A DNA stretch of 11,615 nucleotides, from contig CP070706.1 of NCBI GenBank assembly GCA_020350085.1, forward strand, positions 2,754,887-2,766,501, in the 5' to 3' direction. This DNA is from Acidobacteriota bacterium (GTDB lineage: Bacteria; Acidobacteriota; Polarisedimenticolia; J045). Both the position numbers and the translations under genes were made by a program. The notes below the pieces were generated by a model that had not been told where the DNA came from, ran no database searches, and saw nothing but the letters and a program-made list of their open reading frames with translations. Shown one piece after another: positions 1-7,073 of this stretch. Positions within the stretch are counted from its first letter, which is position 1. The number at the start of each line of letters is the position of its first letter.

Positions 1-879
1 ATCCAGGGCGAGTCCGGCACAGGCAAGGAGCTCGCGGCGCGCGCACTTCACGAGCATTCCTCGCGGGCAGCAAGCGCTTTTCTGGGCGAGAACTGCGCAG
101 CGATCCCGGCGACGTTGCTGGAAAGCACCCTGTTCGGCTACGTCAGAGGCGCCTTCACCGGCGCTGATACGGATCAGAAGGGACTGTTCGAGCTTGCCGA
201 CGGTGGAACGCTAGCGCTCGACGAGATCGGCGACATGAGTCCCGAGCTGCAGGCGAAGCTGCTGCGCGTGCTGCAAGAGGGTGAGTTTCGCCCGATCGGC
301 AGTGAACGAACCGCTCGTGTCGATGTCCGCGTGATCGGCTCGACGCATCAGGATCTCGGCCAACTCGTGCGGGAGGGAAGATTCCGCCAGGATCTTTTCT
401 TTCGGCTCAACGGCATCACGATCCAGTTGCCGCCACTGCGCGAGCGCAAGGAAGACATTCCGCTGCTGTTTCAGCACTTCCTCGAGCGTGAATGTGTTGC
501 GCACGGCCGAACGACGCCGGGGGTGGAGCCGATCGTGCTTCGGGCGCTCATGGCTCACGATTGGCCGGGAAACGTGCGGGAGCTGGAAAACGCCGTGCGC
601 CGGCTGTTGCTGTTCGTCGAGGGTGAATCGATCGGTCGGCGCGAGATGGAAGCCGATCCAGAGCTCGCTCGCTTTCTTTCCAGCACGTCGCGGTCGGTCA
701 GCGAACCCGACTCCGGTCCGAGATCGCTCGCGGCGGAACCCGCCGACGAGCCCGAGCGGATTCGCGCGGCGCTCGCGGCCACCCACGGACACCGCGGGCA
801 GGCCGCGGCTCTGCTCGGCATCAGCCGGGCGACCCTCTATCGACGACTCGACAAGTACGGGATCGAACCGAGGCGCTGA
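1..879 (+). CDS. Sigma-54-dependent transcriptional activator (bacterial enhancer-binding protein), 5' truncated
   Basis: The frame is open from the first base, so the start and any N-terminal sensory domain lie outside the window; 292 residues are visible. They show an AAA+ sigma-54 interaction domain. Walker A (GESGTGKE) is at visible residues 3-10, the GAFTGA sigma-54 contact loop at about 50-55, and Walker B (LALDEIGD) has its acidic pair at 74-75. The arginine-rich FRQDLFFRLN segment is at about 128-137 and the NVRELEN segment (sensor II region) follows. A Fis-type helix-turn-helix occupies about 253-292 (GQAAALLGISRATLYRRL). By family knowledge it hydrolyses ATP to open RNA polymerase-sigma-54 promoters while bound at upstream enhancers. 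Without the N-terminus the signal cannot be named (response-regulator receiver, FHA, GAF or PAS are all possible). No -24/-12 promoter was identified in the window, so the target genes are unknown. Confidence 0.95.
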   Translation: MQGESGTGKELAARALHEHSSRAASAFLGENCAAIPATLLESTLFGYVRGAFTGADTDQKGLFELADGGTLALDEIGDMSPELQAKLLRVLQEGEFRPIGSERTARVDVRVIGSTHQDLGQLVREGRFRQDLFFRLNGITIQLPPLRERKEDIPLLFQHFLERECVAHGRTTPGVEPIVLRALMAHDWPGNVRELENAVRRLLLFVEGESIGRREMEADPELARFLSSTSRSVSEPDSGPRSLAAEPADEPERIRAALAATHGHRGQAAALLGISRATLYRRLDKYGIEPRR

Positions 880-884
880 ACAAG

Positions 885-1259
885 ATGCCGGTCGGTTTCT
901 GGCGAGCGATCCCCGACGATGTCCGCAGCCGCTGGCGGGCCTGGCGCCGACGACGCGCCGAGCGGCGGCTCGCATCTCGCCGGCTCGACGAGCTGTTCTC
1001 AACGCGTCCGGATCTGCTTCGCTGCGGCAGGCTGCGTACCGAGCACCGTCACAGGGTCAACATTCTCGAGATCGATGCCGACGAAAGCGGAGAGGTGCAG
1101 CGCATCTTGTTCGGCATCATCCGTCACCCCAAGGCCCACCCGCTCGCCGTTCGCGGTGAGGAGGTACTCGAGCTACTCGAGTACCGGCCCGTCGATCAGC
1201 GCCTGTCCGTCGCCGGCTCGCGCAACCTGACCCGACAGCGCCGCCGGGATCAAGGGTAA
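885..1259 (+). CDS. Small basic protein of unknown function
   Basis: This is a 124-aa frame starting with ATG 5 nt after the stop of the sigma-54 activator, with GAGG about 11 nt upstream, so it is probably co-transcribed with it. The N-terminal 40 residues are very rich in Arg and Trp (WRAWRRRRAERRLASRR). They are followed by a more globular-looking stretch (about 60-108) with alternating hydrophobic and charged residues (VNILEIDADE, ILFGIIRHPKAHPLAV, EEVLELLEY). No signal peptide or membrane segment is seen. I do not recognise the family. Its 3' end interlocks with the convergent hydrolase gene: the two reading frames share 1250-1259. Protein-like composition in the central part supports a real gene, but overlapping frames on other phases keep confidence moderate. 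Confidence 0.6.
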   Translation: MPVGFWRAIPDDVRSRWRAWRRRRAERRLASRRLDELFSTRPDLLRCGRLRTEHRHRVNILEIDADESGEVQRILFGIIRHPKAHPLAVRGEEVLELLEYRPVDQRLSVAGSRNLTRQRRRDQG

Positions 1260-2305
1260 TCCGGACTCAAGGAGCGCACATCTGCGGGCTGCGCGCGCTG
1301 CATCAGCTCACCGACCCGCGTTTCCACCTCGCGCGCGATCCGACGCCGAAACAGCGCGGCCGTCGCGTGGCCTCCCGGAAGCTCCACGTACCGCTCGGGG
1401 TGCAGTCGCTCGAGCGGCTCGCGCAGACTCTCGCGCGGCTCGATCGTGTCGTGTCGTGCACTGATCCACGTCAACGAGCGCGTGTCGATCCGATGCGCCC
1501 AGCGCGCGAGGTGGATCGCCCGCGTCACGCGGAGAAACGATGAGCGGGTAAACCCCGCTTGCCGCAAACGCACCCGTAGCTCCGGCGTTGTGAAGCTGCG
1601 CAACACGCCCCGTCCGTAGTTGTTGGTCACGCACACGGCCACCGTCGGCAGCGCCGGCCCGAGCATGTGCGAAAGCAGCGTACCGTACCCGCCCAAGCTG
1701 TAGCCGAGCACCACAGTACTGGCAAAGCCGTGATCGCGTGCCAGCAAGCGCAGGCACGCGGCATGGTCTGCTTGCCACTGACGAAGTGCCTCGAGCAGAT
1801 GACGAGGATTGGGATTGACCATCCCTTCGCCAGGTCCGAAGCCGCGGCGACGGCGCATCATGTGGTGCGAGGCGATCATGACGGCGACGCGGAACCGCCG
1901 CGACAACGGGCGCAGCAGGTAATCGACCGCACGCCAGCCGTCGAGGTAGATCCAGTGATGAAACAGCACGCCCACGGGCGGCACACCCGCCGGCGCCGGA
2001 TAAACCCTCAGCGCGACGCGGTCGACGGCTGGGTCGCCGATGGGACTCGGTGACGGGAAACGGATCAGCTGGCCCTCATGCGAGACTACGGAAGGATCCG
2101 GAGCTTCGACACGGCCAGGGTCGAGAAACTCCGGAAAGCGCTCGTTGATCTGCTTGAGACGGCGCACATACTCGTCGTCCAGGGGACCACCCTCGCCAAG
2201 GTCGAAGTACTCCCGAGCATCACGGAATCGACCGACACCGTTCCAGCGGCTGGCGCGAAAGCGCGCCGTCTCCAGCAGATGGAGGATCAAGTCCGCCGTC
2301 GTCAT
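1250..2305 (-). CDS. Alpha/beta hydrolase, ABHD18/DUF2048-like
   Basis: 351 aa from the ATG at 2305. The frame stays open upstream to a TTG at 2464, but that stretch is Arg/Gly/Cys-rich and unlike a protein N-terminus, so the internal ATG is preferred. The serine-hydrolase triad can be read: nucleophile Ser203 in GYSLGG, acid Asp286 in SARHDTIEP, and His313 in PGGHATA. A preceding strand and oxyanion region (VGVLFHHWIYLDGW, about 111-124) and an HHMMRRR segment (147-153) resemble bacterial relatives of ABHD18 (DUF2048); that assignment is from memory of the motif pattern, not a search. No clear signal peptide is present, so it is probably cytoplasmic. The substrate is unknown. It is the last gene of the minus-strand hydrolase run, 166 nt after the preceding gene, and its stop overlaps the convergent small gene by 10 bp. 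Confidence 0.85.
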   Translation of the reverse strand: MTTADLILHLLETARFRASRWNGVGRFRDAREYFDLGEGGPLDDEYVRRLKQINERFPEFLDPGRVEAPDPSVVSHEGQLIRFPSPSPIGDPAVDRVALRVYPAPAGVPPVGVLFHHWIYLDGWRAVDYLLRPLSRRFRVAVMIASHHMMRRRRGFGPGEGMVNPNPRHLLEALRQWQADHAACLRLLARDHGFASTVVLGYSLGGYGTLLSHMLGPALPTVAVCVTNNYGRGVLRSFTTPELRVRLRQAGFTRSSFLRVTRAIHLARWAHRIDTRSLTWISARHDTIEPRESLREPLERLHPERYVELPGGHATAALFRRRIAREVETRVGELMQRAQPADVRSLSPDYP

Positions 2306-2431
2306 GGCCCGTTCCCAACGCGGGGCCAGCCCGGTCCAGCACCCGCGCCGGCCGCCGCCACACCCCGAGCATGTACGGGCAACCGGCTCAGCGGGCCAGC
2401 GCCGCCCCCACCGCGCGGCACGCGCGGCAGA

Positions 2432-2448
2432 GCGGACGGCGCGTCCGC
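2432..2448. terminator. Hairpin between the two hydrolase genes
   Basis: A perfect 7-bp stem GCGGACG / CGTCCGC closes a 3-nt loop, 24-40 nt beyond the minus-strand hydrolase stop at 2472, within the 166-nt gap 2306-2471. There is no T-tract on either strand, so it is at best a weak or Rho-assisted 3' end or an mRNA-stabilising hairpin. The rest of the gap is GC-rich and shows no clear promoter. Confidence 0.25.
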
Positions 2449-2471
2449 GGATCCCGACGAACAACCGCGGA

Positions 2472-3272
2472 TCAGTCTTCGAGGACTTCGGAGAGCCAGC
2501 TCTCGATGGCGGCCGTGAACTGCCGGGGCCGATCGATGAATGGCCAGTGCCCCGACTCTGTCACGAGGGCACAGCGCACGCCCGCCCGCGCGAGCAGCTC
2601 GCGGCTCCGCTCGGAGACCCCACGCGGTACGCCGGCGACGAAGAGCGCAGGCAGCCGGAGTGCGGCCAGGCGGTCGGCAAGGCGCTCGTCAAGCGACAGT
2701 GCCACCAGCTCTCGAGCGTGTGCGTGATAGCTCACCGGGTCGGCGAGCCGCAGGCTGACGTAGTAGCCGCGCAACGCTTCGTCCCGCGCGCCGTCGCGGT
2801 AGACCTGCTCCTTTAGGGACTCGAAGCCCCTGGCCCGGAAGCTCTCTGCACTCGCCCGCGCCGCGGGCTCGCTGAACGAGCAGTCGTCGATCGACTTGTT
2901 GCCGTCGATGTCGATGAGTGCGAGCACGAGCTGCGGGTGGCGCTCGGCCAACAGCAGCGCGATGACGCCCCCCATCGAGTGACCAACGAGAACCGACGGC
3001 GGCTCGCCACGTCGCACCAGCCAGCCGGCCAGCCGATCCGCCGTCTCGGTCAACGTCGCGGGTATCTCGGGCCACGCGCTGCGCCCGTAGCCGGGAAGAT
3101 CGGCAACGAGGTGCCGCGTTGCCGCCAGCTCGGCGTCAGTGACGATCTGCTCGAAGCACAAGCCGGACTCGCCGAGGCCGTGGATCCAGACCAGCGTTGC
3201 CCGAGCCTCTGCTGCGGCGGCTCGCTCTCGAACGAACATCCCGGCCTCGATGCTGTGTCGCGTGATGCTCAC
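2472..3272 (-). CDS. Alpha/beta hydrolase fold protein
   Basis: 266 aa starting at a GTG (3270-3272), with GGAG about 11 nt upstream; an ATG at 3239 (residue 12, GAGG upstream) is an alternative start. The fold is clear: HG oxyanion motif at residues 31-32 (WIHGLGESG), the DLPGYGRS loop at 58-65, nucleophile Ser99 in GHSMGG, and catalytic His242 in ESGHWPFIDRP. The usual acid after strand 7 (GxxD) is not present; that strand reads FVAGVPRGVS. An acid after strand 6 (IDIDGN, about 120-124) may replace it. No signal peptide is seen, so it is likely cytoplasmic. The substrate is unknown; esterase, lactonase or C-C hydrolase activities all occur in the superfamily. It was probably only 21 nt downstream of the DUF1684 gene before the MITE-like element inserted between them. 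Confidence 0.9.
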   Translation of the reverse strand: MSITRHSIEAGMFVRERAAAAEARATLVWIHGLGESGLCFEQIVTDAELAATRHLVADLPGYGRSAWPEIPATLTETADRLAGWLVRRGEPPSVLVGHSMGGVIALLLAERHPQLVLALIDIDGNKSIDDCSFSEPAARASAESFRARGFESLKEQVYRDGARDEALRGYYVSLRLADPVSYHAHARELVALSLDERLADRLAALRLPALFVAGVPRGVSERSRELLARAGVRCALVTESGHWPFIDRPRQFTAAIESWLSEVLED

Positions 3273-3293
3273 CCAGGCCCCGACTCCGTCCTC

Positions 3294-3297
3294 TTAG
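3294..3297. repeat. Target-site duplication TTAG, left copy
   Basis: TTAG lies immediately outside the left terminal inverted repeat and is identical to the four bases outside the right end. Confidence 0.8.
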
Positions 3298-3376
3298 CCC
3301 GGATTATTCATGAACCATCGAGTCGAAACGTCGTAGATGCCTGCTGGCTGGCCGGCACGTAGGGATTCGCAACTGC

Positions 3377-3396
3377 GGCGTGCCTGTAGGCACGCC
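3377..3396. repeat. Hairpin 1 inside the MITE-like element
   Basis: Perfect 8-bp stem GGCGTGCC / GGCACGCC with a TGTA loop. Confidence 0.7.
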
Positions 3397-3421
3397 TCAG
3401 GGAGGGCCCCGCTTCCGGCCT

Positions 3422-3440
3422 GGCCGGCGGTACGCCGGCC
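3422..3440. repeat. Hairpin 2 inside the MITE-like element
   Basis: Perfect 8-bp stem GGCCGGCG / CGCCGGCC around a GTA loop. Confidence 0.7.
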
Positions 3441-3450
3441 AAACGGATTG

Positions 3451-3475
3451 CTCGACAGTCCAGCGGACTGTCGAG
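3451..3475. repeat. Hairpin 3 inside the MITE-like element
   Basis: Perfect 11-bp stem CTCGACAGTCC / GGACTGTCGAG around an AGC loop, the strongest hairpin in the element. A further short stem (CGGGCC / GGCCCG, 3496-3511) follows. Confidence 0.7.
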
Positions 3476-3571
3476 CCGCGGGAAGATCCCGAGTACGGGC
3501 CAGAGGGCCCGAAGAGCCCGGCCAGCGGGCAGATGCGGCGTTTCGGCCGAAGGGCTCATGAATAATCCGGG

Positions 3572-3575
3572 TTAG
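3572..3575. repeat. Target-site duplication TTAG, right copy (contains the DUF1684 stop)
   Basis: TTAG lies immediately outside the right terminal repeat. On the minus strand it reads CTAA. The TAA is the stop codon of the DUF1684 gene, so the insertion duplicated the stop instead of disrupting the coding region. Confidence 0.8.
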
Positions 3576-4558
3576 TAATGCTCGCCCGCGTACTTCTTCT
3601 CGCCTGCCTCGATCGATACGGGCAAGATGTTCTGGCGCGGTGGCAGTGGACAAGTGGCGAACGCCGTGAAGGCACATGGTGGGTTGTACGCTCGATTGAA
3701 GTCCAGAATGACGCGGGCATCGCGCTCGCGATCGGCATACAGGAACCGGCCGGCGGCGTACGTCTGCTCGCCAGCCGTCTGATCCTTGAAGATGAAGAAC
3801 AGCTTCTCGTCATCGGGGCGGCTGACGACCGGCTCGAGCCGGAGCGACCGGCCGCCGAGTTCGAACTCAGCGTATCCGGGAACGAGCATCTTCTCGCTCG
3901 TGCCGAGAACCGTCGGTATTTCTATCTCTCGCAGCGGGGCGTACGCGATGAAGCGCGCATCGATGCGATACGCCGGATCGATCGGGAAGTAATCCAGGCC
4001 GCGGAAGTTCGCGCGCGCGGCGCTGTGCGGGTTTTTGACGCGCACACCGAAGCGCCCGGCGCGCCGAATGATATGGAAGCGCAGTGAGCCGAGCTGCACG
4101 ATGTCCGGCTGCCCGTGCTCGTCCGTGCGCAGCTCTCGCGCGGCGGTCACAGGCTCGCCGCCGACGGTCAGATCTGCGGCCGAACCGGGCCGTAGCTCGA
4201 CACGCTCGCCGTCGAAAAGAAGGCTTCCCGCCGCTGCTGCGGCGTCCGTCTCCGGCAAGCGGATGTCATCTAGCTCGCCGCTGCCGAACGAGCGCTCGCC
4301 GGGCTCGAGCCAGTGCAGGCCCACGACCGACAACCAGCCGTGCTCCGCCTCGAGTCGTCTGCGCCGCTCGGCGCGCCAAGTCTCGATCTCGGCTTCGTAG
4401 GCGGCACGCGACGGCTCGAGCGACGCTTCCCGGGCCGAATCGCCCACGGTCGGCGCCTCTCGTTCACCGCCGCAACGCGTACAGCCGGCCACGAGCGCGA
4501 CGAGGCAGAAGCTCGCGAGGAGGGCCCGCAAACGGGTCAGCTCAGTTTGTCCGGTCAT
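3572..4558 (-). CDS. DUF1684 family lipoprotein
   Basis: 328 aa from the ATG at 4558, chosen because a strong GGGAGG Shine-Dalgarno lies 6 nt upstream and a lipoprotein signal peptide follows at once. The signal has a hydrophobic core, then lipobox LVAG-Cys26, so the mature protein is predicted to be lipid-anchored and exposed to the periplasm or outer membrane. The body matches the DUF1684 pattern: an N-terminal EIETWRAERRRRLEAEHGWLSVVGLHWLEPGE stretch (shared family opening, split here as EIETWRAERRR and WLSVVGLHWLEPGE), a central NFRGLDYFPIDP segment, and the hallmark C-terminus GRFLYAD, DFNRAYNPPCAFT and TCPLPP with Cys295 and Cys303, then AGEKKY. No biochemical function is established for the family to my knowledge. 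The start overlaps the upstream acylase by 17 nt, implying translational coupling. Its stop lies in the TTAG duplication of the adjacent element. Confidence 0.92.
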   Translation of the reverse strand: MTGQTELTRLRALLASFCLVALVAGCTRCGGEREAPTVGDSAREASLEPSRAAYEAEIETWRAERRRRLEAEHGWLSVVGLHWLEPGERSFGSGELDDIRLPETDAAAAAGSLLFDGERVELRPGSAADLTVGGEPVTAARELRTDEHGQPDIVQLGSLRFHIIRRAGRFGVRVKNPHSAARANFRGLDYFPIDPAYRIDARFIAYAPLREIEIPTVLGTSEKMLVPGYAEFELGGRSLRLEPVVSRPDDEKLFFIFKDQTAGEQTYAAGRFLYADRERDARVILDFNRAYNPPCAFTAFATCPLPPRQNILPVSIEAGEKKYAGEHY

Positions 4559-7073
4559 CGCCGTCCTCCCGTGCTGTCGGCGCCGGCCTGAGCACCAGGG
4601 TGTGCTGGCGTGCGCCGGGCAGCAGCGGTGTCGGTTCGCCGCGGACCCAGGCATCGTGGCCCGCTCGATAGAAGGGCGAGAGCGGATGCCCGCTCTGGCC
4701 ACACGGCATGTGCAGCACGCCGCGTCGCTCCTTGCCAGGTGAGACGACCATCCGCGCAGAAGCGCCCACCGAGGGAGCCTGCACCCGCGGCATGTGCGCA
4801 TCTCCTGGCAGCGGCTCGCGCGGCATGTCCAGCCATAGCGAGGCCAATGGGAGCGCGCGGCTGAGCGGGTGCTGAATGCGCGCCATGTTGCGCTCGCCCC
4901 AGCTGCGCGAAGCGAGCCGTGTCCCATCGCGCGTGAAGTACTCGATCAGCCGATCAACGACGGCGTGGCCGAGATCGTCCCAGCTCTCGTACGACGGTGC
5001 AAGCAGATGACGCGGTCGCTCGGTCAGCACGCTCCACACGGGCCCTTCCGCTTGGGGAAACAGGCCGAGATAGTCGAAGTCCGGATCGGCCCGCCGGCAC
5101 GGTGCCACCAGCGGCGTGAGAGTCTCTTCGGCCATGAACAGGCGAAAGGCGCGCACCAGGCGATAGCCAACCGACTCGACCGATGCGCGCGCACCCCAGT
5201 TGTCGACCAAACGATGAAGTTCGGCGCGTGTCGGATCCCGCGCGGGGTGACGAGCGTCGAGCTCGAGCTGGGTGAGCAGCAGCTCGCGCCAGCGCCGGAG
5301 AAACAGTGCGCGGTCGTCGAGCTGAATCGACAGCATGTCCCGCTCGCTGACTCGCTCGAGACCGCGCAGGCCGTCGCGGATCTGCGAGGCACGCGCTCCG
5401 AGGGCGTATCCGCCGTCACCCAGCAGCGAAAGCGATGGACCGTCGACGACGCGTGCGTTCGCCGTCCAAAGTCTGCCCTCTGGAGGATCGACGATTCGCG
5501 GGTACTCCTCCGCCTTGAGGTAGCCGTCCCAGCGGCACGAGCCATCGGCCCAAGCCGACGGGCGTGATCCGTCGCAACCGACGCGGCGCGGAATCGGCCC
5601 GGCGATCGTCCACCCGATGCGCCCGCTGGCATCGGCGACGATCAGGTTCTGGGCGGGGATACCAGCGCTCGCCGCGACGGTGAGCGCCTCGTCGAGGCTG
5701 CTCGCGGTTTCCAGACCGGAGAGTCCGAGATTGACGCCTGCCGGATCGTGTGCGACCCAGCGCAGCGCCACCGGGGGCGTACCGTCCTTGCCCCGCACGA
5801 GGGGCCCCCAGAGCGTCCACGAGTAGCTCGCGGTGATCGGATCGCCGCCCGCGACCTCGATCCGCTCTTCGAACGTCTCGTAGCCGAGCGGTCCATCCGG
5901 CGTGAGATAGCTTGTCTGCGGATCGGACGCGCTCGGCTCCAAGGGCACGATGTCGAGCCAATCACCGTACGAATTCGTGAAGCCCCAAGCGATCTCGCCG
6001 TTGCTGCCCGCGACGATCAGTGGCACACCGGGAAGACTCAGTCCCACGGCGAAGCGGTTTCGCGCTTCATCCTGCTGTCTCACCCCCGCGCCTGCGCTCT
6101 GCTCGGCCCATTCGATGTAGGCGCGAAACCAGGTGTTCGGCACGGCGATGTCGAGATGCATGTCGTTGGCCAAAATCGCACCCCCGTGCGCGCTGTGCGC
6201 GCCATCGACCGCCCAACAGTTGCTGCCCTCGGATCGATGCTCCCACTCGGCGAGAATCGGATCCCGCCGGGCAACCTCGCGCTGCGGCCGAGCGCCCCTG
6301 ACATCGATCACATCCCGTCCCGGGATCGACGGCGTCGCGATCGCGCCGCCGTTCAGGGGCGCGTCCCACGGCGTGCCAGCGGCGCTCAGAAAGCTCGCCA
6401 GCGGCGCCGGCAGCGTGTCGAACATCAGCTCGAGCGCTCGCTCGCGCCGCGCGTGCTCGTCTTGCAGCAGCAGGTACATCGCATAGACGACCAGCAGACT
6501 ATCTTCAGCTCTCCACGCCGCCGGACGCTGGCGCAGCAGCAAGTACTCGAACGGCGGCTCCCCCAGGCCGGCCAGTCCTGCGTTGACGCCGTCGGCGTAC
6601 GCCTCCAGCAGCGCGCGCTCTCGCCCGCTCGCAGCCTCGAGCGCTCTTTTCGCTAGCGGGCGGAATCGGTGTCGGCGCACGGCTCGATCAGCCGGGAGGG
6701 CCGCTCGGCCGAACAAGGCGGCCAACTCGCCGGCCGCGCGTCGCCGCGAAAGATCCATCTGGAAGAATCGCTCTTGTGCGTGGACGAAGCCGAGCGCCCG
6801 CGCCACGTCGGCTCGCGAGCGGCCGCGGATCGTCGGCACACCGAGGGCGTCGCGCTCGATGACGACGGGTGCGCTCAGACCATGGACCAGATGCTCACCG
6901 TCCAGTGGGGGGAGGCTGCCTCGCAGCCGGGCGTGCAGCCAGATCGTCGCACCGCCCGCCGCCATCAGCGTCACGGCCAGCACGACGGCCAGAACCGCGA
7001 CCAGCGCTCGAAGCGGCCGGCGGAGCGGGCGAGGCGACGAGCGGCTCGGACCGTGACCGGGCGGCTGATCCAA
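4542..7073 (-). CDS. Penicillin acylase family Ntn hydrolase, membrane-anchored
   Basis: 843 aa from a TTG at 7073 with GAGGAG 7 nt upstream. An in-frame ATG at 7151 would add 26 residues but has no properly spaced ribosome site and would cover a -10-like box. A basic stretch then a hydrophobic segment (about residues 23-45) gives a signal peptide or N-terminal anchor, placing the enzyme in the periplasm. The alpha region has the family hallmarks DALGVPTIRG and GFVHAQERFFQMDLSRRRAAGEL. The autoproteolytic site is EGS-NCWAVDG, with nucleophile Ser284. NDMHL (Asn303), AWGFTNS and TANARV (Asn539, probable oxyanion Asn) follow, and the C-terminus has GQSGHPLSPFY. By family knowledge it is made as a precursor, cleaves itself before the Ser and hydrolyses amides. 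Beta-lactam side chains, acyl-homoserine lactones or other N-acyl compounds are possible substrates. The sequence does not choose between them. Confidence 0.93.
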   Translation of the reverse strand: MDQPPGHGPSRSSPRPLRRPLRALVAVLAVVLAVTLMAAGGATIWLHARLRGSLPPLDGEHLVHGLSAPVVIERDALGVPTIRGRSRADVARALGFVHAQERFFQMDLSRRRAAGELAALFGRAALPADRAVRRHRFRPLAKRALEAASGRERALLEAYADGVNAGLAGLGEPPFEYLLLRQRPAAWRAEDSLLVVYAMYLLLQDEHARRERALELMFDTLPAPLASFLSAAGTPWDAPLNGGAIATPSIPGRDVIDVRGARPQREVARRDPILAEWEHRSEGSNCWAVDGAHSAHGGAILANDMHLDIAVPNTWFRAYIEWAEQSAGAGVRQQDEARNRFAVGLSLPGVPLIVAGSNGEIAWGFTNSYGDWLDIVPLEPSASDPQTSYLTPDGPLGYETFEERIEVAGGDPITASYSWTLWGPLVRGKDGTPPVALRWVAHDPAGVNLGLSGLETASSLDEALTVAASAGIPAQNLIVADASGRIGWTIAGPIPRRVGCDGSRPSAWADGSCRWDGYLKAEEYPRIVDPPEGRLWTANARVVDGPSLSLLGDGGYALGARASQIRDGLRGLERVSERDMLSIQLDDRALFLRRWRELLLTQLELDARHPARDPTRAELHRLVDNWGARASVESVGYRLVRAFRLFMAEETLTPLVAPCRRADPDFDYLGLFPQAEGPVWSVLTERPRHLLAPSYESWDDLGHAVVDRLIEYFTRDGTRLASRSWGERNMARIQHPLSRALPLASLWLDMPREPLPGDAHMPRVQAPSVGASARMVVSPGKERRGVLHMPCGQSGHPLSPFYRAGHDAWVRGEPTPLLPGARQHTLVLRPAPTAREDGDDRTN
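4565..4570 (-). promoter_or_regulatory. Shine-Dalgarno of the DUF1684 gene
   Basis: GGGAGG on the minus strand, 6 nt before the ATG at 4558 and inside the acylase coding region. It decides the start against longer versions of the same open frame and supports coupling to acylase translation. Confidence 0.7.

Larger units (their letters stand above)
3298..3571. mobile_element. MITE-like non-autonomous element, 274 bp
   Basis: The element begins and ends with perfect 16-bp terminal inverted repeats, CCCGGATTATTCATGA at 3298-3313 and its complement at 3556-3571. It is flanked by TTAG on both sides (3294-3297 and 3572-3575), read as a 4-bp target-site duplication. The inverted similarity continues inward without gaps for about 56 bp per arm (3298-3353 against 3516-3571, about 43 of 56 positions by eye), including a shared CGAAACG block. 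The interior carries several perfect hairpins and no credible transposase; the short open frames on both strands are low-complexity and mutually overlapping. From memory, CC-starting ends and 4-bp duplications fit IS1380-family elements, so it may be moved in trans by such a transposase elsewhere in the genome. That family assignment is inference. Confidence 0.85.

Noticed and set aside
211..1002. 263-aa minus-strand open frame opposite the sigma-54 activator
   Set aside because: The plus strand has Walker A/B, GAFTGA and helix-turn-helix motifs; the antisense frame is a shadow.
2306..2464. N-terminal extension of the ABHD18-like hydrolase to a TTG
   Set aside because: The added 53 residues are Arg/Gly/Cys-rich with no ribosome site or homology-like features; ATG at 2305 is preferred.
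3308..3565. Several open frames on both strands inside the MITE-like element
   Set aside because: They overlap each other in different phases, consist of Arg/Pro/Ala-rich low-complexity sequence, and are explained by GC-rich hairpins; none resembles a transposase.
5748..6656. 302-aa plus-strand open frame opposite the acylase
   Set aside because: It is antisense to a well-supported acylase with conserved catalytic motifs; its composition is typical of a GC-rich shadow frame.
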